Made by a program: the position numbers and the translations under genes. Shown here piece after piece: positions 47,744 to 59,203 of a DNA stretch of 64,000 nt. The stretch comes from Adiantum capillus-veneris (taxonomy: Eukaryota; Streptophyta; Polypodiopsida; Polypodiales; Pteridaceae). Under the pieces are notes generated by a model. The model worked only from the letters and a program-made list of their open reading frames with translations. It was not told the origin of the DNA and did not search any database. The stretch lies in the NCBI GenBank assembly GCA_014529385.2, contig CM043959.1, positions 59,844,253-59,908,252 on the forward strand, given 5' to 3'. Each line of letters starts with the position of its first letter. Within the stretch, counting starts at the first letter, position 1.

Positions 47744-49920
47744 CACACCTTTAAATAGGCCTCCTCAAGCTGAAAATCGAACCTGCTTGCTATTTGCATC
47801 TGGGAGATACTCCAGTTAAGCATGGCAAGTCCAGTTGCCTACCCACCAAGTCCAGTTGGCTTGGTTACTTGGCTCTCACACTTAGTTGCAAGCTTGGAAA
47901 CTCTCCCAAGACTCCCACAAGGACAAAAGGCACCCCCTAGCTGCTAAAGCTGACCTGGAGTGGCCTAGAACCTGCTCCGCTCCCACACAGCCTCGAGGTC
48001 CGGTGCCTCTCCGCACAACTTTAGGAAAAATTGGTTTTACGCTAAAACGGCCCATACGAATCGGAATTTAATGCCGTAAATTGCTATACTGAGCTCTAAC
48101 TAAGGTGTACTGGTCTGAGTACCTACCATATTTAGCAGCTCCCGGGATCCGAAATGCATTTTTTCAAATTCGGGGTACGGGTGCAGTTTTTCGAGACGGT
48201 CAAAACTGGACGGGTGGGTAACCAAAAACTTACTATTTTTGAATTTTTTTTACAAAAATTATTTTAATTCGCATCTCGAAGCTTTAAAACATTCTAAACA
48301 TAATGGCACTGACAGAATTCGGAAAACTACTAAAAATAGTAACTTTTGCCCATTATGTTCATTTCATGGTACAAGGGTGCCCTTTTTGGTCGGGTCAGAG
48401 ACCTTACACCTCACCTCTGCCTATTGCGTGCAACTTCTCCACATGCATGATCCATGGCTGCCCGGCAATTGTCTACGTATTGTAGGCCTAGTGCTCATCC
48501 CTTTGGCTTGTAGAATGTGCATACGTACATGCGCACACACACACGCGGGAGGGGGGGCGCACATGCACATGGGGTCCAATCAGTAGGTGTGGTTACCACC
48601 AATGGTAGCCGAACGACAACATGGGCACATACATGGTGGTCGAGTGTTGTTGCAGTTGCCAATGTGGAAAGCTGTAGGGAACTTCTAAGGCTACAAGAAG
48701 AGCGAAGGGCGGGATTGCGCTTGATTTGCTATAAATTTTGAGATTTCACCCCACTGTAGGGAGGGAATGCAGGGCAGAAGATCAACACAAAAGGTAACGG
48801 TGTGATTGGGAGGGGGGGTGTTTACCAGTGTTCCCAAAGAACATTTTTCCAAACAAATAAAAAAAATTGGGCTTTTGAATTTATGGGTTTTTCTTCAAAG
48901 TTTTGCAGGTTTTTTTTGAAAATATAAATAAACTAAGGAAGATTTTCCATTTTTTTAAAAAAATTGTAAATTTTTATTTTACAAGTAGAAACCAAAATAT
49001 AGCAGGTGCATTGTAACTTTTTTGTGAACACTGGTGTTCCCCATGGTGGGCATGATGGCAAGGCAATGATGTAGTTGACAAAATCTTGGTGGGCTCCTCC
49101 TCCTTTTCGGCCAAACGAGGGCACAAAAAGGCCCCCTTGACCTTTTCTTTTTTGAGAAAAGTAAAAATGTTAGAATACATGAGGAAAGAAAACAGGAAAT
49201 ATAGAGATCCCACAGGTTGGGGGTGGGATTGATCCAAAGCAAGATCAAGAACCAAAAGGAGGAATAGTATTGAGAAATCTTATTTCTCCACTTAAGGAGA
49301 GAAAAAGGAAGGTGTGAGGGAACTTGAAAAACAGCAGGAGTCTGAACCCATATGCACCAAAGTATAATTCCCCTCCAAATGTTCCATAGCATTATATCCA
49401 GAGTCCAGACCTTCACAATTCCCTGGCAGCACGTTTTGAGGTCTTAATGCTTCAGTTCTGAATTTGTTACAGAGATTAGGGTAAAGGAGCCAGTTGTAAC
49501 ACATGTGCCTTTTAAAAGTCATGCACGTCCCAATTTAGAGACAAAAATTTGGAATATGCTAAGAATATTGCTAATGTGTCAACTTGTGATTTGTTGAAAA
49601 CTGTACCATTACTGAGCCTTGGGTGTTTCTAACCCCTAAAAGACCTCAAAATTTAAACTTTTCTCAAATTGACTGCCCAAACTAAATCAGAAAAATATCA
49701 AACTTGGTATTACCTAATCCGCCTTTGCATGAGGAATCTCATGCAAATTTCAAAATTCAAATCTGACTAAATTTGCAAAATCCCACCCAAAATTACACTT
49801 TTTTTCTTGAGTGTCTCTAAACTGGCTCCTTTACCCTATTCAGTGCGGAAATCAGAGAACCGTTCTAACTTCTATGGGCATTGAAAAAAGGTGTGTGAGC
49901 AATCCCCCCTGCATATTGAC
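46400..49920. other. Intergenic with microsatellite, no gene recognised
   Basis: AT-rich at 46400-47500; (GT)n around 47653-47742; G-rich patch near 48550. Overlapping short ORFs at 48930-49520 have no domain. A (GA)n tract follows at 49944-49985. Confidence 0.5.
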
Positions 49921-49940
49921 GTCAGCACCATCACAAAAAC

Positions 49941-49986
<46 letters not shown>

Positions 49987-50314
49987 GCCTGTACAATGAT
50001 TCTCATTAGATAAGTTTACACCCTAATAAGAAATATGGTACAAATTAAGACCTCCCCTAAAAGGGGGGAAACACCAATAGAGGTGGAGCACACTCCACAG
50101 GGTGGACACTCATCTATTATTAATGAACCTGCCCTCGACTGTGAGTGCTTGACGTTATCCTTTGCTGTGGCTATATATGTCATGTGCTCACAGTGGGAAT
50201 GGCTTGCACCTCATCATAAATTACTCACACCCCGACAGCACCATATCCTCAACAACGCAAGCGCCATCTGCGACGTGCTCTGTCTTGCTCTCGATTTCCT
50301 CAAATATTCACCTT

Positions 50315-51502
50315 TTACCCCACAATTATAGTCGGCTTCACTCTGTTCCTCAAAAATTCTGCCGCAGCCAAGCTCACCTCGGAGCCCCTTGTAATTACCT
50401 GTGGGCCAGCTCCTGCTTGCATGAAAGGCATTTGCCTCCCTTCACACCACCCCTTTCCGCGCTTGACAGCGATCCAGTTGCTGCCTTGCGAGACGTCTTG
50501 CACCATGGGTGTTGTTTTGCAAGGAGGGAAGCAAAGCATGGGCACAATTTGAGAGGCCATTGTGAACTCATCTTCCCAATCACTTTCTCCATCGCTGTGG
50601 AAAAAATCAAGGGTGCTCCTTGGAGAGAGCAGTTCCTGTTTGCACATCTTTTCAGCACCGTTCCTGTCATCCTCTTCCCTTGTTTCGTGCAAACCGCATA
50701 CAAAAGAATGCTTCAAGAGCTCCCCTGCTGTCCACCTTGCTTTGGGATCTCTCTGAAGACACTTCAGTAGAAAGTCTTCGGCTTCTGCAGAAATCGCCTC
50801 GGGCAAAGGCGGGATTTGGGAAGAGCACCCTACTTTGAATAAAGCAGCTGCTAAACTGCTTACATGTCCCCATGGAGGGCTTCCTTGTAGCATCTCCACA
50901 ACAGTGCATCCTAAAGACCATATATCTGATGCAGGCATTGGCTCCTCCCCTACTGCTACCTCCGGCGCCATCCACAACGGTGTGCCCCTCAGATTCCCAT
51001 CCATTTGCGACGCCTCGCCAAGCCTTCGTGCCATCCCGAAATCTGCAATTTTCACGCCTGATGACCCAATCAATATGTTCTGGCTCTTTATGTCACAGTG
51101 GACAATTCCATTCGCATGAAGGTATGCCAAGCCTTGCAGAATTGAGTGAGTGAAGTGCCGAATGCGCAGCTCGCCGCCACCTGAGTGCTTGAGCGCACCC
51201 CCAAGGTTGCCACCTTCCATGTATTCTAGGAAGAGGTGGCGTACAGAGGGTTGAGAGCCAGGATGAGCGGAGGGATTGAGCTCAGCTCCAAGGCAATGGA
51301 TGATGAAAGGGGAGTGGAGAGATTGAACGATGTGGAGCTCATTCTGCAGAGCCAGGAGCTCTTGGGGGGAGGTGGAGAGGGCGGACTTGACGGCAAAGAG
51401 GGTGCGGTTGCAGAGATTGAGGGCGAGGGAGACATGGCCAAAGGAGCCAGAGCCCAAGGGGGAGCAGGGAAGCCAGAGAACGGGGCGGTCTAAGGAATCC
51501 AT
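50315..51502 (-). CDS. MAPKKK-like serine/threonine protein kinase 1 (MAPKKK17/18 type)
   Basis: Single-exon gene of 395 codons, ATG at 51502. The kinase domain lies near the N-terminus: glycine loop GSGSFGHV (17-24), ATP lysine K39 in FAVKS, helix-C glutamate E55, HCDIKSQN with catalytic D137, DFG 154-156, GTPLWMAPEV 173-182 (the MAPKKK signature), DIWSLGCTVVEML. Cys replaces the Arg of HRD, so this is a non-RD kinase. After the domain (about residue 270) come an acidic linker and a C-terminal conserved motif shared with kinase 2 (PFMQA, GSEVSLAAAEFL). Plant kinases of this short, intronless MEKK group phosphorylate MAPKKs in stress and ABA cascades; that role is family knowledge. A GA-rich tract (about 51520-51545) lies in the 5' leader. 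No break is seen. Confidence 0.9.
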   Translation of the reverse strand: MDSLDRPVLWLPCSPLGSGSFGHVSLALNLCNRTLFAVKSALSTSPQELLALQNELHIVQSLHSPFIIHCLGAELNPSAHPGSQPSVRHLFLEYMEGGNLGGALKHSGGGELRIRHFTHSILQGLAYLHANGIVHCDIKSQNILIGSSGVKIADFGMARRLGEASQMDGNLRGTPLWMAPEVAVGEEPMPASDIWSLGCTVVEMLQGSPPWGHVSSLAAALFKVGCSSQIPPLPEAISAEAEDFLLKCLQRDPKARWTAGELLKHSFVCGLHETREEDDRNGAEKMCKQELLSPRSTLDFFHSDGESDWEDEFTMASQIVPMLCFPPCKTTPMVQDVSQGSNWIAVKRGKGWCEGRQMPFMQAGAGPQVITRGSEVSLAAAEFLRNRVKPTIIVG

Positions 51503-51699
51503 GTGTACTGTGTGTGTGCGAGAGAGAGGGAGAGAGAGAGAGAGAAGAGGAGCTTTGTGGTTATATTCAGATTGGATACAGATAACGAATATGAAGGATC
51601 TTCATCTTCATAATAAAGAGCTCGCTCTTGGTCGATTACGCTGTAAGGAGTCAGAGAACGCCAGGTGGACGCTGTTAAGTCGTTGAGCCGCGCCAACTA

Positions 51700-52502
51700 A
51701 ATTTTTGTAGAGGGATCTTGTTATGACGAATGTGATTGTGACACGTACATAACTTTTCCCGCAGGCTAACATGAAGAAGCACATGCTGGCCAATAGGAGA
51801 GCCCGCCCCGCGCCCCTCGCGGGGGTCAAGGGCCCGCGGGCCGCGGGCCGCCCCTCCTCTCTTTTTTGTTTTGGATAAAATCTTTTGCCTCTTTTATTTT
51901 ATAACCGATTCAGCGTACCTGATTTGGTTCGATAAAGCTGCGGCTGAATTATAGTTTTCCTCCTCATTGGCCCCTTACTTCGCCTTTCTAAATTCCCTCA
52001 AAAAGACCTCTTTTGCACTAGCCTATCACCTACAACATGAATCCTACCCCACTCATCACGTTTTTAAACAACAGCCCCGTCACCGGTGTGAAGGTGGCTT
52101 AGCAGTTGCCCATTAGAGGCGAGTCACGCCAATACCAAGGGGGGTAGTGGGAGGATGGAAATGAACCAGGTCGCACCTCAACTGCAGAATAAAGGAAGCG
52201 TTTTTTTAGGGACAGATGCAGATGACGTGCTCGCTACTGATTGAGAGACACTACCCTACAAATGAGGATGGGAGACGTCTTCTTGAAATATAGCCTAAAC
52301 CCCTCATTTCTCCTAGCGCTAGTAGGATTAATTTTGTGCTTCGACTTTCCTGCCTTGTCCCTCGCTTTTGCTGAAAGTAGTGTATTCTCTCTCCCCACTC
52401 CTCCCACTCTTCCCTGGTGCGACCTGGCTGTTAGAAAGCCCGACATCATAGTACAAGAAGCAAGCGGCATTGTGAGCAACCAAGACCCTGAATCGTCATA
52501 CA
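51700..52502. other. Upstream region of kinase 1
   Basis: About 51919-52170 matches by eye the sequence beside the kinase pseudogene at 14533-15400, minus the foldback insertion there. A GC-rich palindromic patch (GGGCCCGCGGGCCGCGGGCC) lies near 51830. The ORF at 52241-52606 has a hydrophobic start but no recognisable domain; its 3' part lies in the adjacent MITE. Confidence 0.5.
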
Positions 52503-52511
52503 AAATATCAA

Positions 52512-52999
52512 GGGAAATTTACCAAAATACCCCTCTAATTTGTGGAAATTCCCAAAGTGCCCCTCAAATTTCAAAAATTCCCAAGATACCCTTGTATCTA
52601 TTTTAGTTGGATTGTTCGCGATTTCCTAATCTTTTTTTTTTTTTGACAATGGAGATCATTTTTTAGTGCTTAGCATGTAATTGGTCACAAATTACCTCCC
52701 AAAAAAAAGACAATTATGTCTAAAAATAATGAAGCAATTCATCTCCAAAGGCTACATAACCATCTCACATTCATCTCCAAAGGCTACATAACCATCTCAC
52801 ATTCTAGTTTTAGTATCTTGTATTGGTCTTCTTGTGAAAAGCTACAAATTTTTTTATCTTTGGATAAATTTACTCTCACAATCATGGGAATTTTGAAAAA
52901 TTTGAAGGGCATTTATGAGGGGTATATTGGAAATTTTTGAAATTTGAAGGGTATTTTGAAAATTTCCACAAATTAAAGGGGTATTTTGGTAATTTTCCC
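52512..52999. mobile_element. 488-bp MITE with long TIRs, Mutator-like
   Basis: Ends are inverted repeats of roughly 90-100 bp: GGGAAATTTACCAAAATACC at left and GGTATTTTGGTAATTTTCCC at right. The flanking 9-bp direct repeats differ by one base, AAATATCAA (52503-52511) and AAAAATCAA (53000-53008). A 9-bp duplication with long TIRs points to a Mutator-derived element. Inside is a tandem duplication of about 33 bp (CATCTCCAAAGGCTACATAA twice, about 52740-52804). No coding capacity. Confidence 0.75.
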
Positions 53000-53009
53000 A
53001 AAAATCAAC

Positions 53010-53113
53010 TTCCTTGCCCTTGATTTTTACGTTTAAACCCTTGAGACAATCATCGTTTATGCCAAAGTTCAAGGTATATAACAAGATTTATAACTAACGA
53101 TTGCGTGACCCAT

Positions 53114-53153
<40 letters not shown>

Positions 53154-53700
53154 CTATGCACATGTTGGGTGTCGACATAGAGCTGGGAATCAAAAACCTT
53201 AGCACAATAGTGGTGGAGTTGGGTAAAGGCGAGTGTGGGTCGTTGTTGGCTTTGTGCCTACTAGCAACCTTGATAGGCAGTGCAACTGCTCAAAATCAAA
53301 GCTATTAGGATGGTGCCCTCCGATGTTGTTGCTATGGGCACAACTTCGCAAGGGGCAGACCAAGCACAGACGGCATTCGAGCCACGTGCGAGCTATTGAA
53401 AGAGAGAGCAACAAAGACATGCCATGGGAGGGCAAGGTCAAGACACAGAAGAACGCCAGAGGCTCTGTGGCCGTTGCCAAAAGAGGGGATGAATGGAATA
53501 CGATAGAAGTGCTCATAACTCTAACTTGCCCTTGAATGCAATCCCACCACCCCATGAAAACACGGCATACGATGAGACCCATCCAATCAAACCTGGATTA
53601 TTTCTCACCACCACCACTCATGAAGAATGAAGAGAAATGTCTTTATTTTTTGGGTATTTTTTAAAAATAACTTTTTGATTTTCATCTACTTAACATAATA
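53010..53700. other. Intergenic between two MITEs
   Basis: Has a (GA)n tract at about 53116-53149. ORFs at 53105-53582 on both strands have no domain. Confidence 0.5.
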
Positions 53701-53997
53701 CTAGTACGGCCTTCGGCGGCCTCTCTCTCTCCCCCTCTCTCCCTCTTTATCGCGTGCAATTGGCTTTTTTTCGTTTTGGACTTTAGCCTTCAGGTCGCAG
53801 ATTGCGACACGTGTAAAGGGGAGCCCTTCCGCCATATTATGTTAGTAGATGGCTTAGGGAAGTCCCCTTTACAAGTGGTGCAAGCCACGAGATGAAGGCT
53901 ACATTCCAAAAGAGGGAGAGAGAAAGAGAGAGGACACACAATAAAGAGGGAGAGGGAAAGAGAGAGAGAGGCCGCCGAAGGCGGCCGATCGTACTAG
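53701..53997. mobile_element. 297-bp foldback MITE with GGCCGCC hairpin ends
   Basis: Inverted repeats of about 60 bp: CTAGTACGGCCTTCGGCGGC plus CTCTCTCTCT and CCCTCTTTAT on the left, with the complement on the right ending GTACTAG. Each TIR contains a smaller hairpin (GCCGCCGAAGGCGGC in the right one). If the element is taken to run from TACGG to CGTA, CTAG flanks it on both sides as a possible target duplication. No ORF. Confidence 0.65.
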
Positions 53998-53999
53998 TT

Positions 54000-54593
54000 A
54001 GTAAAAAAGAGGGGCATCATTAACGTCTCACCCGTGTGGGCCGTGCCAGAAACAAATGTAAGAACACAAATATGCAAGAAAGGGGATCTTGACCTCCTTT
54101 ATGCTTTGAAGAAAGCCAAGAGAAAGTAGTGGTGACTCATAAGCAAACTTCACATATCTTTGTGGATCATTGGAAAAGCTTGCAAGTTGTACATCCCTAT
54201 AGCAGGAAAGATGATTGAAAGTGGACATACAATCTTTGCTGAGAACCTTTGACCCAGTGCCTAAGTGACCTTGTAAGAGAAATTAAGGCACGAGCAGGCT
54301 TATTTGAAAGCTCATATCCATTGTTATTTTATGAGCACTTTCCAGACTTAACTGTTAGGGGAAAACAAAGGAAAAAGGGTAAGATTCCGGTGATTTGAGA
54401 GGGTTACCCTAATCCGGATACGATAATAAACTCAATGCATCAGTGATTGTGGACTCGACTCACAGATCAACGCAAAGAGTGTATCTATACTAATAGATAA
54501 AGGGGGAAGGGAACCCCCCCCCCCCCCCCACACGCGTCAACAAGAGATCAATCCAACAGTGTCGCCTGCAGGTCTGGGAAACACAGCGATGCA

Positions 54594-54633
<40 letters not shown>

Positions 54634-54825
54634 GCGCAGAGAGGCGGCACCTCTCGGCCACACTAGTCGAATTAAAGTATGGTTAGTATTGGAGAGAAAC
54701 CTAGTGTGCTTTTGCCCAAGGAAAGGATTAGTCAAAATGCAATTTGCTATATGCAAATCATTCTTCCCTAATCTCATGATTGTTTACAATTACCCATCAC
54801 ATTGTAAACCTCAATAGGAAAAGAA

Positions 54826-54860
<35 letters not shown>

Positions 54861-55080
54861 CATACAAAATTGAGAGGCACGTTCTTGATCTTAATTCCTG
54901 AACGTCTAATGATTAGTTTTAGTACATCGAGTGCACAAGCTCAGAAGCTCTTCTATTGGAATACATATAGCCGGCCTTTGGGGGCCTTCTGGAGATGCAC
55001 GGAATGTAAAATACAAGGGGGGCGAGTGAAAGTGCAAGCTGAGAGGGGATGCAATGTACATTCACTTGTATAAAAGAATG
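54000..55080. other. Intergenic, no gene recognised
   Basis: Contains a C-run (about 54516-54529) and GA and CT microsatellites (about 54596-54630 and 54830-54858). No supported ORF. Confidence 0.5.
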
Positions 55081-55359
55081 TGTGCAGCGTGCTCCAACAC
55101 CTCCTCAAAAGTGAATTTGGTTCGATTCACTGTTCGGGCGTGCCAACCAAAATTTGATTCGTTCTATGAAACCCAGACATCCGGCCAGGTCTGCGGCCGT
55201 TCGATAGCCCAAGCGTAGCAGGGGACCACCGCATCCGTCCAACTCTGCGGCCGAGCAGCCCCGACGGCCGACCGGTTCTGCGGCCAGACGGCTCTTCACC
55301 TCTGCTCTTCTGTTCTCTCCATCTCCGAGCAAAATACCAACGGCAAAGCTCACCACCCA

Positions 55360-56541
55360 TCACCCCACTAAATTTGCTCTCCCTCTCCTCCTGCTCAGAA
55401 ACGCTGCTGAAGCTAAGCTCACCTGCCCTCCCCTTTTCACTGGCAGCACCTCTGCTTCCATGAAGGGTACCTGCCTCCACCCCTCTCTGCTCTTCACCAT
55501 GATCCAATCATCGCTCTCGACCTGCAGCACCTCCGGGCTCTCACATTCACAACCTGAGGCTGCCTCCACTCGGATTTCAGAGAAACTCACAGCAGGAAGA
55601 CGACACATCAGAGATTGATCATCTTCACTCTCGCTGTCGCTAGTGACAAAATCAAGTGTGCTTCTTGGAGAGGACTGATCTGCATCGTCGTCATCCTCCC
55701 CGTCCACCGCACTAAAAAATGGATGCTCGAGCAGCTCAGCTGCTGTCCACCTCGCCGTCGCATCTCGCTGCAGACATTTAGACAGAAAGTCCCTGGCTTC
55801 TGCAGAGATCGACTCTGGCAATGGGGGATTCTCCTTAGAACAACCCACTTTGAATAGAGCAGCTGCCACACTACCCACATGCCCCCCATATGGTGGCCTG
55901 CCCTGCAACATTTCCACCACAGTGCATCCCAAAGACCAGATATCCGAAGAGGGCATTGGCTCCTCGCCTTGCGCTACCTCTGGTGCCATCCATAGAGGAG
56001 TGCCCCTCAAATTTCCTTCAGCCGTTGAAGGCTCCCCCAACCTCCGGGCAGCCCCAAAATCCCCAATTTTCACACCAGATGATCCTACGAGGATGTTCTG
56101 ACATTTGATGTCACCATGAACAATCCCACTCTGATGAAGGTAGCTCAACCCCTGCAAGATCGAGCGCGTAAAATGTCGCACACGAAGTTCCTGCTGGAAC
56201 TTGCCGCCGGATTGCTTGAGGGCATCAAAGAGGCTACCGCCATCCATGTATTCGAGGAAGAGGTTATGCAGGGGGGAAGCTGGAGAAGAGTCAGAACTGG
56301 GGGAGAAAGTGGCGCCAAGCAGAGGGATGATGAAGGGGGAATGGAGGGCTTGGAGGATGCGGAGCTCATTTTGCAAAGCGAGGAGCTCTGCGGGAGAGGA
56401 AGAATGCGCGGACTTGACAGCGAAGAGAGAGCCAGTGTCGAGATTCAGGGCGAGGGAGACATGGCCAAAGGAGCCAGAGCCCAAGGGGGAGCAGGGGAGC
56501 CAGCTTGAAATGGAAGAAGGATTAATTGGTGGAGAATCCAT
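55360..56541 (-). CDS. MAPKKK-like serine/threonine protein kinase 2 (MAPKKK17/18 type)
   Basis: Single exon, 393 codons, ATG at 56541. Motifs: glycine loop GSGSFGHV (21-28), K43 in FAVKS, E59, HGDIKCQN with D144, DFG 161-163, GTPLWMAPEV 180-189, SDIWSLGCTVVEMLQG. Gly replaces the Arg of HRD, so it is non-RD like its paralog. The acidic, Ser-rich tail (STLDFVTSDSESEDDQS) and the C-terminal PFMEAE ... GGQVSLASAAFL motif match kinase 1, showing tandem duplication. It lies 3.9 kb from kinase 1 on the same strand. About 55170-55290, TCTGCGGCC recurs several times in the 3' flank. A CTTAAAAGG-like box lies upstream near 56703-56711. It probably acts as a MAPKKK in signalling. Intact. Confidence 0.92.
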   Translation of the reverse strand: MDSPPINPSSISSWLPCSPLGSGSFGHVSLALNLDTGSLFAVKSAHSSSPAELLALQNELRILQALHSPFIIPLLGATFSPSSDSSPASPLHNLFLEYMDGGSLFDALKQSGGKFQQELRVRHFTRSILQGLSYLHQSGIVHGDIKCQNILVGSSGVKIGDFGAARRLGEPSTAEGNLRGTPLWMAPEVAQGEEPMPSSDIWSLGCTVVEMLQGRPPYGGHVGSVAAALFKVGCSKENPPLPESISAEARDFLSKCLQRDATARWTAAELLEHPFFSAVDGEDDDDADQSSPRSTLDFVTSDSESEDDQSLMCRLPAVSFSEIRVEAASGCECESPEVLQVESDDWIMVKSREGWRQVPFMEAEVLPVKRGGQVSLASAAFLSRRRGRANLVG

Positions 56542-56559
56542 TACATTAGGAGCATGAGC

Positions 56560-58190
56560 AGCAGAAGCAATTAGGGAAGAAGAAGAAGAGGAGGAGGCGA
56601 CAACAGCAGAGAAGAGAGCATATGGATTATGGCACTATGCAGAAGAGCGTAAAGAGACAGCAGAGAATGCAGAAAGGCGTACGATCTGTTCCAGGCTCCA
56701 GCCTTTTAAGTGAGCCCGCGGTACGGTACCATGCTGGAAAGAAACAGCCTCTCATGGGCTGCCACGTGGGGTTACCAGCGGCTACAATTGGCCGCACGGG
56801 CCCACAGGATCTTGAGCTACCAAATGAGAAAGCGCCATGTCAGCTTCGTTTGAGAGCGTCGGCGCTGGCGAACATGGTGGGCAAGCTGTAGCCAATAGGC
56901 GAGCACTAGCCTGCATTGAAATTTGAAAATGTCCTGGTACACCAATGAGCTTTGCGCTTTTAGACGACCCCCGCCACGCGCGGAGGCCACAAGGTCCAAG
57001 TTGGTGCAGCGCAGTTGGTCCAAGCTGGCAGATCACAGAGCTTCTATAGAGCAGTCTCCCGAGTCCCACGCTTCCTCTTTCATTCCCTACAACCAAATGT
57101 TCACAATGAATCTCCACAAAAACCGGCTGAGCTACCCACTCATGATTGGACCATGGATGGGCACACCCACTGGGCAGTCCACATGACTAGCGGATGTGGT
57201 TGTCCCTTTTTTGGACTTGGCATGACATTGGCAATGTACTGGGAAAAACCTAGGTTTATAGCGGATTCCCACTAGTAGGGGCGCTACCCTTGTCGTGCAT
57301 CATCAATTTTGGTGTGTACTTAGTAATAGCGGCAACGTTCTGTGTGCATGCAATTCAATCGATACAAAAGGCGGGGGTAGAACACACATTTTCGAACTCT
57401 GCCAATTTCAGCAAAGTTGGGCAACGAAGGCATTTTTGCTTACGCTAGCGGGTGGGCGTAAAACCTTGCATGTGCGGATGTGCCCTTAGAGCCACATTTC
57501 ACCAGGCTTTTATAGGTTTTGGAGAGCGCGGAAGCGGGCTGCTCGAAGGTCTATATGCGCTACAAGAACGACGCCAATTGCCAAGTTGTCCATAAGGGAC
57601 ATGTCCAATAAGCGGACTCCGCTTTTTACCTCAGGTTTTACATACAAAAGTGGGTATGATAAGATGGCCTGGACTCGGTGTCTGCAGTAAATGCGGGCAA
57701 CTTGGTCAGGCTTGACATAGCCCCCATAACCCTTGTAAAGCCTTTGCGAGATGGGGCTCTTAGTGTGATCCCACCAGAATCCTACCGACAAATTTTGAGA
57801 TTCCTCTCTAAACTTCAAATTTGAAGGTGAGAAAACCTACAAAATTTAGTATAAAACCCTTGAAATATAGTCAAATCACCCCTTAAATTTTTCAAACGTA
57901 GATTTTTTAAGTTTTTTGGAAAAAGTTTTTTTTCGAGCACTACTAAATAATAATCTGTCATCCATTTGTTGATTGTGGTGAGATTATCAACTTTCATGCA
58001 CGGCACTCTAAAACTAGCCTAAGTATGTTTCGCAAGGTGGGGGTAAAGCTCTTTTTTCTTAATAACCATCAGAGCAAAGAAGGTAGTAGGGAGAACTTTA
58101 TACATATCTACGTATTTACGAACAGGCTTGCTATACACATCACACCCATGAGGGGCCATACCATGGGATGAAATCCTTCGATGGGCAAGT
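56560..58190. other. Upstream region of kinase 2 and intergenic sequence
   Basis: The kinase 2 promoter lies here. Several short overlapping ORFs (56622-57517) have no domain. CCAATAGGCG and GCCAATAGGAG-type boxes occur near 56891 and, upstream of kinase 1, near 51789. Confidence 0.45.
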
Positions 58191-58194
58191 GGGT

Positions 58195-58275
58195 AGCACC
58201 CATCAAGCGCAGCCCATGAGCCTCGAACCCTCAATCTCCGTTTATATCACGAAGGCTCAACCAACTGAGCTATGC
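58195..58275 (-). repeat. tRNA-derived SINE-like sequence
   Basis: Minus strand ATAGCTCAGTTGGTTGAGCC (good A box) and GAGGGTTCGAGGCTCA (good B box, paired T-arm). The acceptor ends do not pair and the anticodon loop would be nine bases, so a functional tRNA is unlikely. Confidence 0.5.
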
Positions 58276-58876
58276 ACTTTGGGTTGGGGGTAAAGCTTTT
58301 GTAAGAAATATTGGCTACTTGTAATTAACAAGACTACAGAAGTTGGAATAGCTTGTGTTGCCTTCTTGTTTACGACGCCTTCCTCTGCCATTTTTGGCTG
58401 AGTTAAACTTACAAAATGTCGTTTGATGGAACCATCCAAAAATGGGTTTATGTAAGGAAAACATTGCCCTTCCTTGTGTGCAAATGCACGCTTAGAGGAA
58501 TTCGCACACAATCAACTTTAGCGTTGATCAGGATTTTTCCTATTGCGTTGCTGGGTGAAAGCTCCAGTTGGGTGGGGGTAGAGCATACTTTGCCCTATTC
58601 GATGGAGTTACATGAGCTGAGCGGAGATAGGATAGCATCAACAACGGGTGTTACTATGCCCTCATGCGAAAGCAGCTAGTCCTCTTATCGTTTCCAAAAA
58701 CTTCCCTCTTGCACTTAAAGAAGTCGACAAAACTAGCATGTGAATCAATAGTTAGAATTTTCCTTGTTGTGCTTGCCACGTATGTGTCAAACATCTACCT
58801 ATAATTGTGACAATGACGAATGAACACTATATTAGTGAATTTGGGAATTTCCCAATTCCCATTTTCAAAAGAAGCT

Positions 58877-58917
58877 TAAGATTTGACCACATGGCCAAAT
58901 CATGTGGTCAAATCTTA
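58877..58917. repeat. Perfect 17-bp inverted repeat (hairpin)
   Basis: TAAGATTTGACCACATG (58877-58893), a 7-base loop, and its exact complement at 58901-58917. A partial third copy (GGTCAAATCTTC) follows near 59014. Confidence 0.85.
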
Positions 58918-59203
58918 GCCAAAGTTTTGAGAGCATGGCCAGAAGAGCTTATAAAGTACTACCTTGTGGAAGGCTTTGGCTTTGAAAAACAATTTGAGAT
59001 TTGTCCATATGGTCAAATCTTCAAGACATTGAGGATTCCCAAATTAGCTCTAAAGTCTCCAACTCTCTAATATGGTGTTAATGTCCACTATATGCAAAAT
59101 TGAGTGGATAGGTCCATAAAATTTGACAACATCGAGTCGGAAGATGACAAAGTTATAGAGGCTCGAAATCCATTGCTCCAAATAGTTTATTAGCCACCTT
59201 GTC

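Noticed and set aside
50162-50770. 202-codon plus-strand ORF
   Set aside because: Antisense shadow of kinase 1 and its 3' flank.
58195-58275. A true tRNA gene
   Set aside because: A and B boxes are good, but the acceptor ends do not pair and the anticodon loop would be nine bases; kept as SINE-like.
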